Assembly: GCA_021847105.1 (NCBI GenBank)
Contig: JAJZUT010000028.1
Coordinates: forward strand, 1-35,416
Source of the DNA: Pseudomonadota bacterium
GTDB lineage: Bacteria > Pseudomonadota > Gammaproteobacteria > Steroidobacterales > Steroidobacteraceae
Direction of reading: 5' to 3'
Length of the DNA: 35,416 nucleotides
Shown: piece by piece, positions 24,881 through 33,484 of the stretch
Layout: the number at the start of each line of letters is the position of its first letter
How positions within the stretch are numbered: position 1 is the first letter of the stretch
Notes under the pieces: model-generated
Told to the model about the DNA's origin: nothing
Databases searched by the model: none
What the model saw: only the letters and a program-made list of their open reading frames with translations
Program-made: the position numbers and the translations under genes

Positions 24881-26971
24881 ATGGCTCGCAATCCCCGCTA
24901 TGACGTTCTGTTTGAGCCCGTCCGGATCGGACCGGTCACCGCGCCGAACCGGTTTTATGCGGTGCCGCACGCGAGCGGGATGACCAATACCATGCCGCGC
25001 ATGCGCGCCGCCTTCCGCGCGACCAAGGCCGAGGGCGGATGGGGCGTCGTCTGCACGGGTTATGTGTCCATCGATCCGAGTTCTGACGATGCGCCCCTGC
25101 CTTACGCAACGCTCTGGGACGATGAGGACATTCGCTCCCATGCGCTGATGACCGATGCCGTGCATCGGCATGGTGCTCTTGCGGGTATCGAGCTGTGGCA
25201 CGGCGGCGGCAGCGTCATGAATCGAGTGAGCAGGATTCCCTCCATGTCTCCGTCCGGCACTGCCTGGATGCCGACCCACGTTAATTTCATGGGCCACCAG
25301 CGACCGCGAGTCATGGACAGCCAGGACATCCGCGAGCTGCTGCAGGCACAGAAGCAGGCTGCGCGCCGTGCGCGCACGGCCGGTTTCGACATCGTCTATG
25401 TCTACGCGGGCATGGGCTACCTGCCCTATGAGTTCTTTCTGCCGGAGTGGAATCAGCGTACCGACGCCTATGGCGGCCCGCTGCGCAATCGGGTGCGCCT
25501 CGTACGCGAGCTGCTCGAAGTCACGCACGAAGCTGTCGGCGGGCAGTGTGCGGTCGCGCTGCGGATCAGCTTGGAGGAACTGCGCGCGCGCCGCAGCGAG
25601 CATGCGCCCTCTGAAGCTCACGAACTTGTCGAGTTGCTTGCCAGTGTGCCTGACCTGTGGGACGTGAAGATGGACTCCGGTCCCACCGACTGCGCGCCGT
25701 CGCGCTTTACATCCGAGGGTAGTCACGAGCCGGTGATCGATTTCGTCAAGTCCATCACGAACCGCCCGGTGGTGGGCGTCGGCCGCTTTACCTCGCCCGA
25801 TGCCATGGTGGGGCAGATCCGTCGGGGCGTTCTCGACCTGATTGGCGCGGCACGTCCCTCCATTGCCGATCCGTTCCTGCCGCAAAAGATCGCCGACGGC
25901 CGCGAGGATGAGATCCGCGAGTGCATCGGCTGCAACATCTGCATCTCGAGCTGGCACGACAGCGTACCGGTGCGCTGCACGCAGAATCCGACTATCGGGG
26001 AAGAATGGCGCCGGCAATGGCATCCGGAACGCATAGCGCGCGCACAAGATGCTGACTCGACCGTACTCGTCGTCGGAGCGGGTCCTGCCGGACTGGAGTG
26101 TGCGCTGACGCTCGGACGCCGCGGCTATCAGGTCATCCTGGCCGAAGCGCAGGAGGACCTCGGCGGGCGACTGCGCTTTGAGACCCGACTGCCGGGACTC
26201 TCGAGCTGGTCCCGCGTGCTGCAGTGGCGCCGCAGCCAGCTGCAGCGACTTCCCAACGTGGCGATCTACCGTGGCAATCGCCTCGATGCCGCACAGATCG
26301 TCGAGCTCGCACCTCGGCATGTCGTGACGGCCACCGGGGCTCGCTGGGTGCCGTTGCTGTACTCACCTCTCGAGGTCCCCGCTGGCACGCTCGATACTGC
26401 CAACGTCTATACCCCAGATGACGTTGCAGCCGGTGCAGCGCTCAACGATCCGGTGATCGTATTCGACTTCGACAATTACTACATGGGCTCTGCTTTGGCT
26501 GAGCACCTCGCAAAGTCGGGCCACCGAGTCAGTTATGTGACGCCTGCTGGACACGTTTCGGCGTGGGGTATCATGACCAACGAGCAACCGCAGACCCACC
26601 GCGCCCTTGCGGCAGCCGCTGTTCCCGTGCACACGCTCTCGCGTGTCGAATCGTTCGACGGCGAGGAAGTCACGCTCGTGCACATGTTTACCCCAGCGCG
26701 CGCGCAGCTGCCCTGCAAATCATTGATTATCGTGGGCGCCCGTCTGCCAGATGACGCGGTGTATCAGGCGCTCATGGCTCAGGGCGAGGCCCTTGGCGAG
26801 GCAGGCATCGTCTCGGTGAGCCGCGCGGGCGATGCACTTGCGCCCGGCGCGATTGCGCATGCGGTGTACAGCGGCCACCGCATGGGGCGCGAACTCGGCG
26901 CCAGTGAGCAGCAAGTCCCTTTCAGACGAGATGCGCCGTTGCGCAGCGCGATCGATGCAGGGGGCGGCTGA
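24881..26971 (+). CDS. TMADH/DMADH-like flavoprotein (OYE family with 4Fe-4S and FAD/NAD domains)
   Basis: This 696-residue protein matches trimethylamine dehydrogenase along its length, beginning ARNPRYDVLFEPVRIGP. Domains are an FMN-binding TIM barrel (1 to ~340), a 4Fe-4S site with Cys348, Cys351, Cys354 and Cys366 (CIGCNICISSW...CTQN), and a dinucleotide-binding region from about 388 (VLVVGAGPAGLECALTL). The three aromatic residues that form the methylammonium-binding bowl of TMADH correspond to Tyr61, Trp260 and Trp358, all kept. Two active-site residues differ: the cysteine that covalently holds FMN is Ala31, and the histidine paired with Tyr is Met178 (YAGMGY). It should therefore be a non-covalent FMN amine demethylase, perhaps for dimethylglycine or another N-methyl amino acid; the substrate is not known. 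A similar family role is seen in DgcA. Confidence 0.92.
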   Translation: MARNPRYDVLFEPVRIGPVTAPNRFYAVPHASGMTNTMPRMRAAFRATKAEGGWGVVCTGYVSIDPSSDDAPLPYATLWDDEDIRSHALMTDAVHRHGALAGIELWHGGGSVMNRVSRIPSMSPSGTAWMPTHVNFMGHQRPRVMDSQDIRELLQAQKQAARRARTAGFDIVYVYAGMGYLPYEFFLPEWNQRTDAYGGPLRNRVRLVRELLEVTHEAVGGQCAVALRISLEELRARRSEHAPSEAHELVELLASVPDLWDVKMDSGPTDCAPSRFTSEGSHEPVIDFVKSITNRPVVGVGRFTSPDAMVGQIRRGVLDLIGAARPSIADPFLPQKIADGREDEIRECIGCNICISSWHDSVPVRCTQNPTIGEEWRRQWHPERIARAQDADSTVLVVGAGPAGLECALTLGRRGYQVILAEAQEDLGGRLRFETRLPGLSSWSRVLQWRRSQLQRLPNVAIYRGNRLDAAQIVELAPRHVVTATGARWVPLLYSPLEVPAGTLDTANVYTPDDVAAGAALNDPVIVFDFDNYYMGSALAEHLAKSGHRVSYVTPAGHVSAWGIMTNEQPQTHRALAAAAVPVHTLSRVESFDGEEVTLVHMFTPARAQLPCKSLIIVGARLPDDAVYQALMAQGEALGEAGIVSVSRAGDALAPGAIAHAVYSGHRMGRELGASEQQVPFRRDAPLRSAIDAGGG

Positions 26972-27066
26972 AGGAGCCCGTTGCACACCGCCACGCCCGG
27001 AATGTCGATCCGGCCCATAAGTTCAACGTCGGTAGCGCAGTCTGCAATAAAACGGGGTACCAAGTG

Positions 27067-29124
27067 ATGCGCAATGCAATTGCAGCCGTGCTCATCGTGG
27101 TGTTGTCATCCGGCCTTGCGTCGGCGCGCACCAGCAGCAGCTTCACTGCTGCGCGTTACGGCTTCACCATGAAGTCGACCACGATCCGCATGCCTGATGG
27201 GGTCGAGCTGGCCGCAACGTTGTACATGCCGAGCGGGGCGCCGCCCGGCAAGCGCTTCCCGGCATTGCTGAGCTACCTGCCCTACCGTAAGGACGACGGC
27301 GAAGCGCAGAGCGACTACGGCATGCTCAGCTATTTTGCGCGGCGCGGTTTCGTCGGCGCGGCTGTGGACATCCGGGGCTTCGGCGAGAGCACCGGAACGC
27401 CACCGGACCGCGAGTACTCCGCTCAGGAGCGGCACGACGGCGAGCGAGTCATCGCATGGCTCGCAAGGCAACCCTGGTCGAATGGCAAGGTTGGGATGTT
27501 CGGCATCTCCTGGGGAGCGTTCAACTCCATTCAGATGGCGATGCGTAATCCGCCCGCGCTGAAGGCGATCCTCGCCGTAGCAGGTACCGAGCGGCTGTTC
27601 AAGGAGGACGTCCACTACATGGATGGGATCTTCCACGTCGACGAATTTGAGCTCGGCATGGATCTCAGCCAGGGCGTCAGCGGCGCGCCGAATTTCTCCC
27701 TGGCCGAGAACGTCATCGGGCCGCGCATGAACTCCAAACCCTGGTCGCTCACCTATTTCGAGCACCAGCGCGACGGTGCGTTCTGGCATCGACCGGAACG
27801 ACCACTCTCCGCTATCAGGGTGCCCTGCTTCCTGATTGGCGGCCTTCACGATGGCTACCGCGACAGCGTGCCGCGCATGCTCGAGCACGTGCACGCACCG
27901 GTCAAGGCATGGATCGGGCCGTGGAACCATGCGTGGCCGGACGACAGCGACTACGGGCCGCTCTACGGCTGGCGCCGTCAGGCCGTGCGCTGGTTCGCCT
28001 ACTGGCTCAAAGGCGAGCCGACCGGCGTGATGCACGATCCGAAGCTGATGATCTATCTGCAGCACTGGTATCCGCCCGGCGCCGAGGACCGGAACATCCC
28101 CGGCGTCTGGCGCGCCGAGAAGGGCTGGCCGCCGCGCGGTCTGAGGATGGAGCGGCTGTATCTGCAGCCCGGACGTGCGCTCGCTGCGAAAGCGGCTGCT
28201 GCCGGGCAGAACGTGCTGCGCTACGTGCCTTCGGCAGGCAAGCGCAGTGGCATTTTCTGGTGGGGCGACCTGCAGCCGAATCAAGCGCCGGTCGATGCTC
28301 ATAGCCTGGTCTATCAGACCCGACCGCTGACCCACGACACGGCGATCATGGGCTTTCCGAAGGTGATGCTGTACGCGGCGGCCAGTGCGCCCATGGCGGA
28401 CTGGTTTGCGCGCCTGGAGGACGTCGCCCCCGATGGGCGCGTCACACTGGTGACGGGCGCGGGACTGAACGGCGCCCAGCGCGATTCGATGTTCCACCCG
28501 AAATATCTGGTGCCCGGCAAGTTTTACGCGTTCTCCTTCGCTCTGCATCTGGCGTCGTACGTCTTCCCCAAGGGGCACCGCATCCGCATCGCCATATCAA
28601 ACGCAATGTGGCCAATGGCTTGGCCGACCCCCTATGCGATGGACACCACCGTCAAACTCGGCGGCACGCATCCATCCTGGATCGACCTGCCCCGTGTACC
28701 GCTCAGTGGACCGGCGCCCTCCTCTTCTTTGCTCACGCCCCCAGCACCGGTGGCGCGACGCGATGACATCAGCGGCAGCGACTACCTGTGGCCGGGCACG
28801 TACACCACGCTGCCCGACAAGAACGGCCGCAGCCGGGACGTATGGCAGGGCTCGAGCAACACAAGCTTCCCGTGGGGCCCGCTACATCGGCATGAAACGC
28901 TCACCTACGAGGTCGACAACGCAAACCCGGCGGATGCCAGCGCAGTGGGTCATTCGGTGTACACGCAGGCGGTCGGCGGGCATACCTTGAGCTGGCATGG
29001 CCGATTGACGCTGCGCAGCGACCGGCACGACTTTTACTACACCTACACCCGAAAACTGCTGCGTGACGGCAAGCTGATCATCTCGCGCACGTGGCAGCGG
29101 ACTATCCCGCGTGACCACCAGTAG
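27067..29124 (+). CDS. Secreted CocE/NonD-type alpha/beta hydrolase (X-Pro peptidase S15 family)
   Basis: This is a 685-residue hydrolase with an N-terminal signal peptide (AIAAVLIVVLSSGLASA, cleaved near residue 20). The alpha/beta hydrolase triad is clear: Ser148 in GISWG, Asp262 in GGLHDGYRD and His288 in GPWNHAW. The C-terminal half is the jelly-roll domain of the CocE and Xaa-Pro peptidase group (GFPKVMLYAAASAPMADWF, FPKGHRIRIAISNAMWP). Known members cleave esters such as cocaine, or acyl-amide bonds. The GTG at 27064 and ATG at 27067 are alternative starts; ACGGGG is spaced best for the ATG. It lies 95 bases after the TMADH-like gene and may be read with it. Hydrolysis of a periplasmic amine ester is a guess. 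Confidence 0.92.
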   Translation: MRNAIAAVLIVVLSSGLASARTSSSFTAARYGFTMKSTTIRMPDGVELAATLYMPSGAPPGKRFPALLSYLPYRKDDGEAQSDYGMLSYFARRGFVGAAVDIRGFGESTGTPPDREYSAQERHDGERVIAWLARQPWSNGKVGMFGISWGAFNSIQMAMRNPPALKAILAVAGTERLFKEDVHYMDGIFHVDEFELGMDLSQGVSGAPNFSLAENVIGPRMNSKPWSLTYFEHQRDGAFWHRPERPLSAIRVPCFLIGGLHDGYRDSVPRMLEHVHAPVKAWIGPWNHAWPDDSDYGPLYGWRRQAVRWFAYWLKGEPTGVMHDPKLMIYLQHWYPPGAEDRNIPGVWRAEKGWPPRGLRMERLYLQPGRALAAKAAAAGQNVLRYVPSAGKRSGIFWWGDLQPNQAPVDAHSLVYQTRPLTHDTAIMGFPKVMLYAAASAPMADWFARLEDVAPDGRVTLVTGAGLNGAQRDSMFHPKYLVPGKFYAFSFALHLASYVFPKGHRIRIAISNAMWPMAWPTPYAMDTTVKLGGTHPSWIDLPRVPLSGPAPSSSLLTPPAPVARRDDISGSDYLWPGTYTTLPDKNGRSRDVWQGSSNTSFPWGPLHRHETLTYEVDNANPADASAVGHSVYTQAVGGHTLSWHGRLTLRSDRHDFYYTYTRKLLRDGKLIISRTWQRTIPRDHQ

Positions 29125-29192
29125 GCGCAGGCCGCGCTAAGTGCAGCAAACCGCCACCCCGGGCGCGATCCGCCCAGGCTCGACAGTCCCGC

Positions 29193-30818
29193 TCAGCTCG
29201 CGCGGCGCAGACGGCGGCGGCGGAAGTCCGTCAGGATCTCGCGCGCGGCATTGTGTCCGGGCGCGCCAGTGACGCCACCACCGGGATGTGTTCCCGAGCC
29301 ACACATGTACAGGCCTGGCAGCGGGCCACGGTAGTTGCCCGCTCCCAGCACCGGCCGTGCCGAGAACATCTGATCAATCTGCAGCGCCCCGTGCAGAATG
29401 TCACCGCCGATCAGCCCGAAGGTCCGCTCCAGATCGAGCGGGCTCATGATCTGGCGACCGAGCACGGATGCCTTGAAGTTCGGGGCAAAGCGATTGACGG
29501 TGTCGATCATCAAGTCCGCGACCGTCTCTCGATGCGCATCCCACGACTCACCATTGGGCAGCTGCGGCGCGACATGCTGGCAGAACAGGCTCGCGACGTG
29601 TCGCCCCGGGGGTGCGAGACTGTCGTCCAGTGTCGAGGGAATCACCAGCTCGACGATGGGCTCGCGCGACCACCCATAGGTGCGCGCATCGAAATAGGCC
29701 TGCTCCATGTAACCGAGGCTGGGCGCAAGAATAATGCCGGCGGTATGATGATCCGCCGGCGCCTTACCCGGCAGACAGGTGAAGTTCGGCAACTCGGCGA
29801 GCGCCACGTTCATGCGGAACGTGCCCGAACCGCAGCGATACTGGCTGATGCGTTCGAGGAAATCCTTCGGCAATGCCGCCGCATCGATCAGCTTCAGATA
29901 CAGCAGCTTCGGGTTCAGGTTCGACACCACTGCCGAGGCGCGGTAAGTCTCCCCCGACTCGCTCACCACACCGACCGCGCGTCCGTGCTCGACAATCACC
30001 TCCCGCACGGCACTGCCGACATGAATGATTGCGCCACGCGCCGTCGCAGATCTCGCCATCGCCTGGGTGATCGCGCCCATGCCGCCGATGGCGTGACCCC
30101 AGGTGCCCTTCTTGCCGTTCACCTCTCCGAAACAATGGTGCAGCAACACGTAGGCCGAACCTGGCGAATACGGGCTCGCATAGTTTCCGACGATGCCGTC
30201 AAAGCCGTATACCGCCTTGATCGGATCGCTCTCGAACCAGCCGTCGAGATAATCGCCCGCTGAAGCGGAGAACAGCTTGAGCAGCTCGCGGCGCAGACTC
30301 ATGTCGAGCTTGCTCAGGCGTGAGCCCAGACGCCCCGCACTCAACAGTTCCGGCAGCGCAGCCGACCAGCTGCCCTCGACAACGTTCGGAGGCGTCTCAA
30401 GGACGAAGCTGCGAACGACATCGGCAATCGCCTCGAGCCGCGTGCCGTAGTCATCGAGGCGCTCGGCGTCAGCCGCAGAGAACTTCGCCACTTCGCTGCG
30501 CGTGCGGCCTTCGCCGCTGCACAAATATCCTCCGTCTGCGGTCGGCAGGAAATTGGAGATCTTGCGTTCGACGACACGCAGTCCATGGCCATGCAGATCG
30601 AGATCGCGGATGATCTTGGGGTTCAGCAGCGAGACGGTGTATGAGGCCACCGAATTGCGGAAACCGGGGAAGAACTCCTCGGTGACCGCTGCACCACCGA
30701 CCACCCCGCGCCGCTCAAGCACCGTGACTTTCAGTCCGGAGGCCGCCAGGTAGGCTGCGCACACCAGTCCGTTGTGCCCGCCTCCGATGATGACCACATC
30801 GCACGTCTCAGCACTCAT
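29193..30818 (-). CDS. PYROXD2-like FAD-dependent oxidoreductase
   Basis: This 541-residue flavoprotein belongs to the CrtI/phytoene desaturase-like group that includes PYROXD2. The FAD-binding loop VVIIGGGHNGLVCAAYLAASG is at residues 8-28, followed by LERRGVVGGAAVTEE. GTWGHAIGGMGAITQAMARS is the characteristic middle motif. The C-terminal GLYMCGSGTHPGGGVTGAPGHNAARE completes the FAD site. The group is found widely in bacteria but its reactions are poorly known. The start ATG is preceded by GCGGGG, 12 bases away. It is divergent from the BetI-like gene across a 468-base gap. Whether it takes part in amine oxidation is unknown. Confidence 0.9.
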   Translation of the reverse strand: MSAETCDVVIIGGGHNGLVCAAYLAASGLKVTVLERRGVVGGAAVTEEFFPGFRNSVASYTVSLLNPKIIRDLDLHGHGLRVVERKISNFLPTADGGYLCSGEGRTRSEVAKFSAADAERLDDYGTRLEAIADVVRSFVLETPPNVVEGSWSAALPELLSAGRLGSRLSKLDMSLRRELLKLFSASAGDYLDGWFESDPIKAVYGFDGIVGNYASPYSPGSAYVLLHHCFGEVNGKKGTWGHAIGGMGAITQAMARSATARGAIIHVGSAVREVIVEHGRAVGVVSESGETYRASAVVSNLNPKLLYLKLIDAAALPKDFLERISQYRCGSGTFRMNVALAELPNFTCLPGKAPADHHTAGIILAPSLGYMEQAYFDARTYGWSREPIVELVIPSTLDDSLAPPGRHVASLFCQHVAPQLPNGESWDAHRETVADLMIDTVNRFAPNFKASVLGRQIMSPLDLERTFGLIGGDILHGALQIDQMFSARPVLGAGNYRGPLPGLYMCGSGTHPGGGVTGAPGHNAAREILTDFRRRRLRRAS

Positions 30819-31286
30819 GATGAAAACCCCGCGAACACCCGCTCACCAGCGATGACAGATTGGATTGTTGAACCGCGCCCTGCTCAAGACTTAGACGCGG
30901 TATAATTCTCGGCGCACAGGAGGCATTCGACCTGGCCGGCTCACACCGCGCATGCCAGATCGATCGGCATGTTCTGGGGAACCAAAATCACGGTGCAGCG
31001 GCGCGGTACGGCTCACGTCGTGCGGCGCTGACATGTTACCCATGACAGGGGGGCGCATGGCGGAGCGTTGGTCTCCTCACTGTTTGACAACTGTACAGCT
31101 GGTGTGTGACCGGGTCAAGGAGACAGCCTTCCCCGCTCGGACAAATCGGGACACATCGCCGCTGTGCCGGAATCTTATGGACAAATGTCAGGGTAGCGAA
31201 CCGCGCCTCCTGCAACCGCCCGGCGCTTTGGCTCCTCCGGGAGCACAGTGCGGCCGTGCGCAACTTCAGCCAGCGGGGATCCATTG
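30819..31286. other. 468-base divergent regulatory region
   Basis: No credible gene was found. Toward the minus gene there is a weak promoter, TTGAGC-N17-TCCAAT, ending near 30860. On the plus strand a perfect TATAAT (30901-30906) is followed by AGGAGG (30919-30924) with no convincing start codon after it. Candidate operator D (31083-31098) overlaps a TTGACA. Two GGACAAAT repeats occur at about 31138 and 31180. The region probably carries the promoter and autoregulatory site of the BetI-like gene. Confidence 0.5.
31083..31098. promoter_or_regulatory. Candidate operator D upstream of the BetI-like gene
   Basis: TTTGAC-AACT-GTACAG shares the 6-4-6 layout of the other candidate operators and overlaps a perfect TTGACA (31084-31089). 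Symmetry is moderate. No good -10 follows at the normal distance, so promoter use is uncertain. Position suggests autoregulation. Confidence 0.35.
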
Positions 31287-31979
31287 ATGACGCCTAAGCC
31301 ACACGCGCCGAAGTTTCACCGCGCCACACCGACTGTGCGACGAGAAGCGCTCATCGAGGCGACCCTCGAGTGTCTGCGCAAACACGGACACGATGGTGTC
31401 TCTGCGAGACGCATCGCGGCCGAGGCCGGCGTGTCCGCCGGACTCATCACCCATCATTTTCCGAGCATATCTGCGCTGGTCGCTGCGGCATACGAAACGC
31501 TGGCGATGCGCCTGCTCTCCTCCATCCAGCAGCATGCCATCGAACTCGACGCTGGCCCCCGGGAGCGGTTGCGGCGCTTCTTCGAGGCTTCGTTCGCTCC
31601 GGCGCTGCTCGAGCCGGGCTTGTTCAGCACGTGGCTCGTGTTCTGGAGCATGATTGCCCATGATGCCGCAGTGCGTGCCGTCCAGGATCGGACCTATGTG
31701 GCGTACCGGGACGCGCTCGAGTCCCTGCTCGGGCAACTGCGCGCGAGCAAGGGAGTCCCGGCTTTCAAGCTCCGCCCGGCGGGAATTGCACTCGCGGCCC
31801 TGCTGGATGGATTGTGGATCGAAGCGAGCCTGAATGCCGAGGCCTTCAGGCCGGCCGAGGCGGTCGCGCTGTGCGAGGACTGGGTGCATGCTCTGTGCTA
31901 CGGAGCGTTGCCGAGTCTGCTCGTGCAGCGCCCCGAGGGGCGCGCACGCCGCGCTGCGAGCAGCGTCGGCCCAGAATGA
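31287..31979 (+). CDS. BetI-like TetR-family regulator
   Basis: This 230-residue TetR-type repressor has an N-terminal helix-turn-helix (about residues 15-60: REALIEATLECL, VSARRIAAEAGVSAGLITHHF) and a C-terminal ligand domain with the BetI signature STWLVFWSMIAHD...V and ALLDGLWIEASL. BetI in enterobacteria represses choline-to-betaine genes and is released by choline. The protein is about 30 residues longer than E. coli BetI, mainly an Arg-rich C-terminus. The ATG at 31287 was chosen because GGGGA lies 8 bases upstream. No betA, betB or betT gene is visible here, so its ligand may be another quaternary amine. It is convergent with the ACS-type permease (21-base gap). Confidence 0.9.
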   Translation: MTPKPHAPKFHRATPTVRREALIEATLECLRKHGHDGVSARRIAAEAGVSAGLITHHFPSISALVAAAYETLAMRLLSSIQQHAIELDAGPRERLRRFFEASFAPALLEPGLFSTWLVFWSMIAHDAAVRAVQDRTYVAYRDALESLLGQLRASKGVPAFKLRPAGIALAALLDGLWIEASLNAEAFRPAEAVALCEDWVHALCYGALPSLLVQRPEGRARRAASSVGPE

Positions 31980-32000
31980 ACTGCAGCTCGCGCACGCCCC

Positions 32001-33335
32001 TCAGACAGCGGTACGCAGCGGCTCCTCGCCGCTCTGCCCGGAGGTCTCGCCCGTAACGAGCTGAGTGGCGTCGATGGCGAGCCACGCGAGTGCCGCCAGC
32101 AGCGCGCACAGACTGCCGATGGCAAACGCCGTGCCCCAGGCGTGGTGGCCCGAGAGCCAGGCAACCACCGGGATGCCAATGATTCCACCCAGGTTGCCGC
32201 CGGTGTTGAGCACACCGCCGACCATCATCGAATCGCTGCGACCAACCGCCATGGACGTCGCCCAGTAGGCGGCCTCATTGAGCTCAATGCAGCCGAAGCA
32301 TGCGGTGAGCGCCGCGACGGCGACAAACGCGCTTTCAGTATGCATAGCGAGGAGCAGCAGCAGCCCGGCGAGCGGCAGCGACACCAGTGGAACTAGCCGA
32401 AAGCCCCACAACGGACCGAGCTTGCGGCACAACCGCCCGGTCACGACTCCGCCAATCCCTGCTCCGAGCCCACCGGCGATCGGCGGACCCATCGACAACC
32501 AGCCGCTTTCGAGCACCGGGAAATGACGTTGCTGGATCAAATAGAGAAAGCACCAGTTGGAAATCAGGTAAAAAGAGTAATTCATGGCCAGATACGAAAG
32601 CGCGAGCAGCATCGTATTGCGATGGGCAATCACGTGCAGCAGGCGGCGCCAGGAAAAGCGCGACGCAGGCTGGGCATCCGCGAGCTCGGCAAGTTCAGTC
32701 AGCTCGCTCTCGGTAACTGCGGGATGCTCGCGGGGACTGTTACGCGCGTACCAGGCCCACAGCACGATTACCAGCACCGCCGGCATGCTGGACCAGGCGA
32801 GCGCCTGCTGCCAGCCCACGCTTTGCATCAGCGCTGCAATGAGCGGCGGCGTCATGGCGGCCCCGAGGTTCAGACCCATGCTCTGCACGCCTTGCACCAG
32901 CGACCATTGACGTACTGGGAACCAAGCCTCGAAGACGCCGTTCGAGACGGGGAATACGCCACCCTGCGCCGCTCCGAGTAGAAACTGCGCTGCAACGAGC
33001 ACCGCAAACAGCAGCGTTCCGCTGAGTAGCACCGGAGCGACCGGCACCGCCATGATCGCCAGGAATGCCACCACACCAAACAGCGTGAAAGCGATGCGTG
33101 CGCCGAGCACTTGACCGATCAGTCCGCCGGGAACCTGGAACAGCGCGTAGCCGATGACGAATGCCTGCTCGATCCAGCCGATCTGCAATTGCGTCAAGCG
33201 CAGATCCGGCATCATCCGCTCTGCCGCGATCGTCAGGCTCGTACGCTGCGCGTAGGCGATCAGGCCGAAGGAAAAAAGGAACGCGAAGATCCGCCAACGG
33301 ATCCGCACTGCAGCCCACTGTCTGCGCGATGACAT
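32001..33335 (-). CDS. MFS permease, ACS (anion:cation symporter) type
   Basis: This 444-residue protein has 12 predicted membrane helices and the pattern of the anion:cation symporter branch: GLIAYAQRTSLTIAAERMMPDLRLTQLQIGWIEQAFVIGYALFQVPGG at the N-terminus, then LGAAQGGVFPVSNGVFEAWFP. Relatives take up organic anions such as hexuronates, phthalate or galactonate. A zwitterionic amine acid would be unusual but possible. It is divergent from MttB copy 3 across 149 bases and convergent with the BetI-like gene. No clear promoter was recognised on its strand; candidate operator E lies in the shared gap and could act on both genes. Confidence 0.88.
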   Translation of the reverse strand: MSSRRQWAAVRIRWRIFAFLFSFGLIAYAQRTSLTIAAERMMPDLRLTQLQIGWIEQAFVIGYALFQVPGGLIGQVLGARIAFTLFGVVAFLAIMAVPVAPVLLSGTLLFAVLVAAQFLLGAAQGGVFPVSNGVFEAWFPVRQWSLVQGVQSMGLNLGAAMTPPLIAALMQSVGWQQALAWSSMPAVLVIVLWAWYARNSPREHPAVTESELTELAELADAQPASRFSWRRLLHVIAHRNTMLLALSYLAMNYSFYLISNWCFLYLIQQRHFPVLESGWLSMGPPIAGGLGAGIGGVVTGRLCRKLGPLWGFRLVPLVSLPLAGLLLLLAMHTESAFVAVAALTACFGCIELNEAAYWATSMAVGRSDSMMVGGVLNTGGNLGGIIGIPVVAWLSGHHAWGTAFAIGSLCALLAALAWLAIDATQLVTGETSGQSGEEPLRTAV

Positions 33336-33433
33336 CGGTGAGCATCATGCCCGGGTACGTTCATCGAGCGCAAGCAAACTCGACGGTAAACAACGAGCAT
33401 TGCCGTCCCGCCACCGACTGCACCGCACGTCCG

Positions 33434-33462
33434 TTGACAGCATCTCGAAGCTATTGTACGCT
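33434..33462 (+). promoter_or_regulatory. Candidate promoter of MttB copy 3
   Basis: TTGACA (33434-33439), a 17-base spacer and TACGCT (33457-33462, only 3 of 6 matches) lie just before the gene. The -35 is perfect and the -10 poor. Layout resembles the TMADH-like promoter, with the palindrome over the -10. Confidence 0.4.
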
Positions 33463-33469
33463 CGTTTAA
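33454..33469. promoter_or_regulatory. Candidate operator E before MttB copy 3
   Basis: TTGTAC-GCTC-GTTTAA closely matches operator B (TTGTAC-AGAA-GTATAA) in both arms and spacing. It begins 20 bases after the start of a TTGACA and overlaps the -10. It sits in the divergent gap with the ACS permease. Confidence 0.5.
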
Positions 33470-33484
33470 TAATATTCCCTCCGC

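Noticed and set aside
24260..26320. 686-codon minus-strand open frame across MttB copy 2 and the TMADH-like gene
   Set aside because: It opposes two strongly conserved genes, spans their boundary, and has an Arg/His-rich sequence without domain motifs.
27106..28578. 490-codon minus-strand open frame opposite the CocE-like gene
   Set aside because: The sense strand encodes a complete hydrolase with an intact triad; the antisense product resembles no family.
30952..31287. Plus-strand frame of 111 codons after a perfect TATAAT and an AGGAGG
   Set aside because: The AGGAGG is too far from its ATG, the product is Cys/Arg-rich without motif, and it covers candidate operator D.
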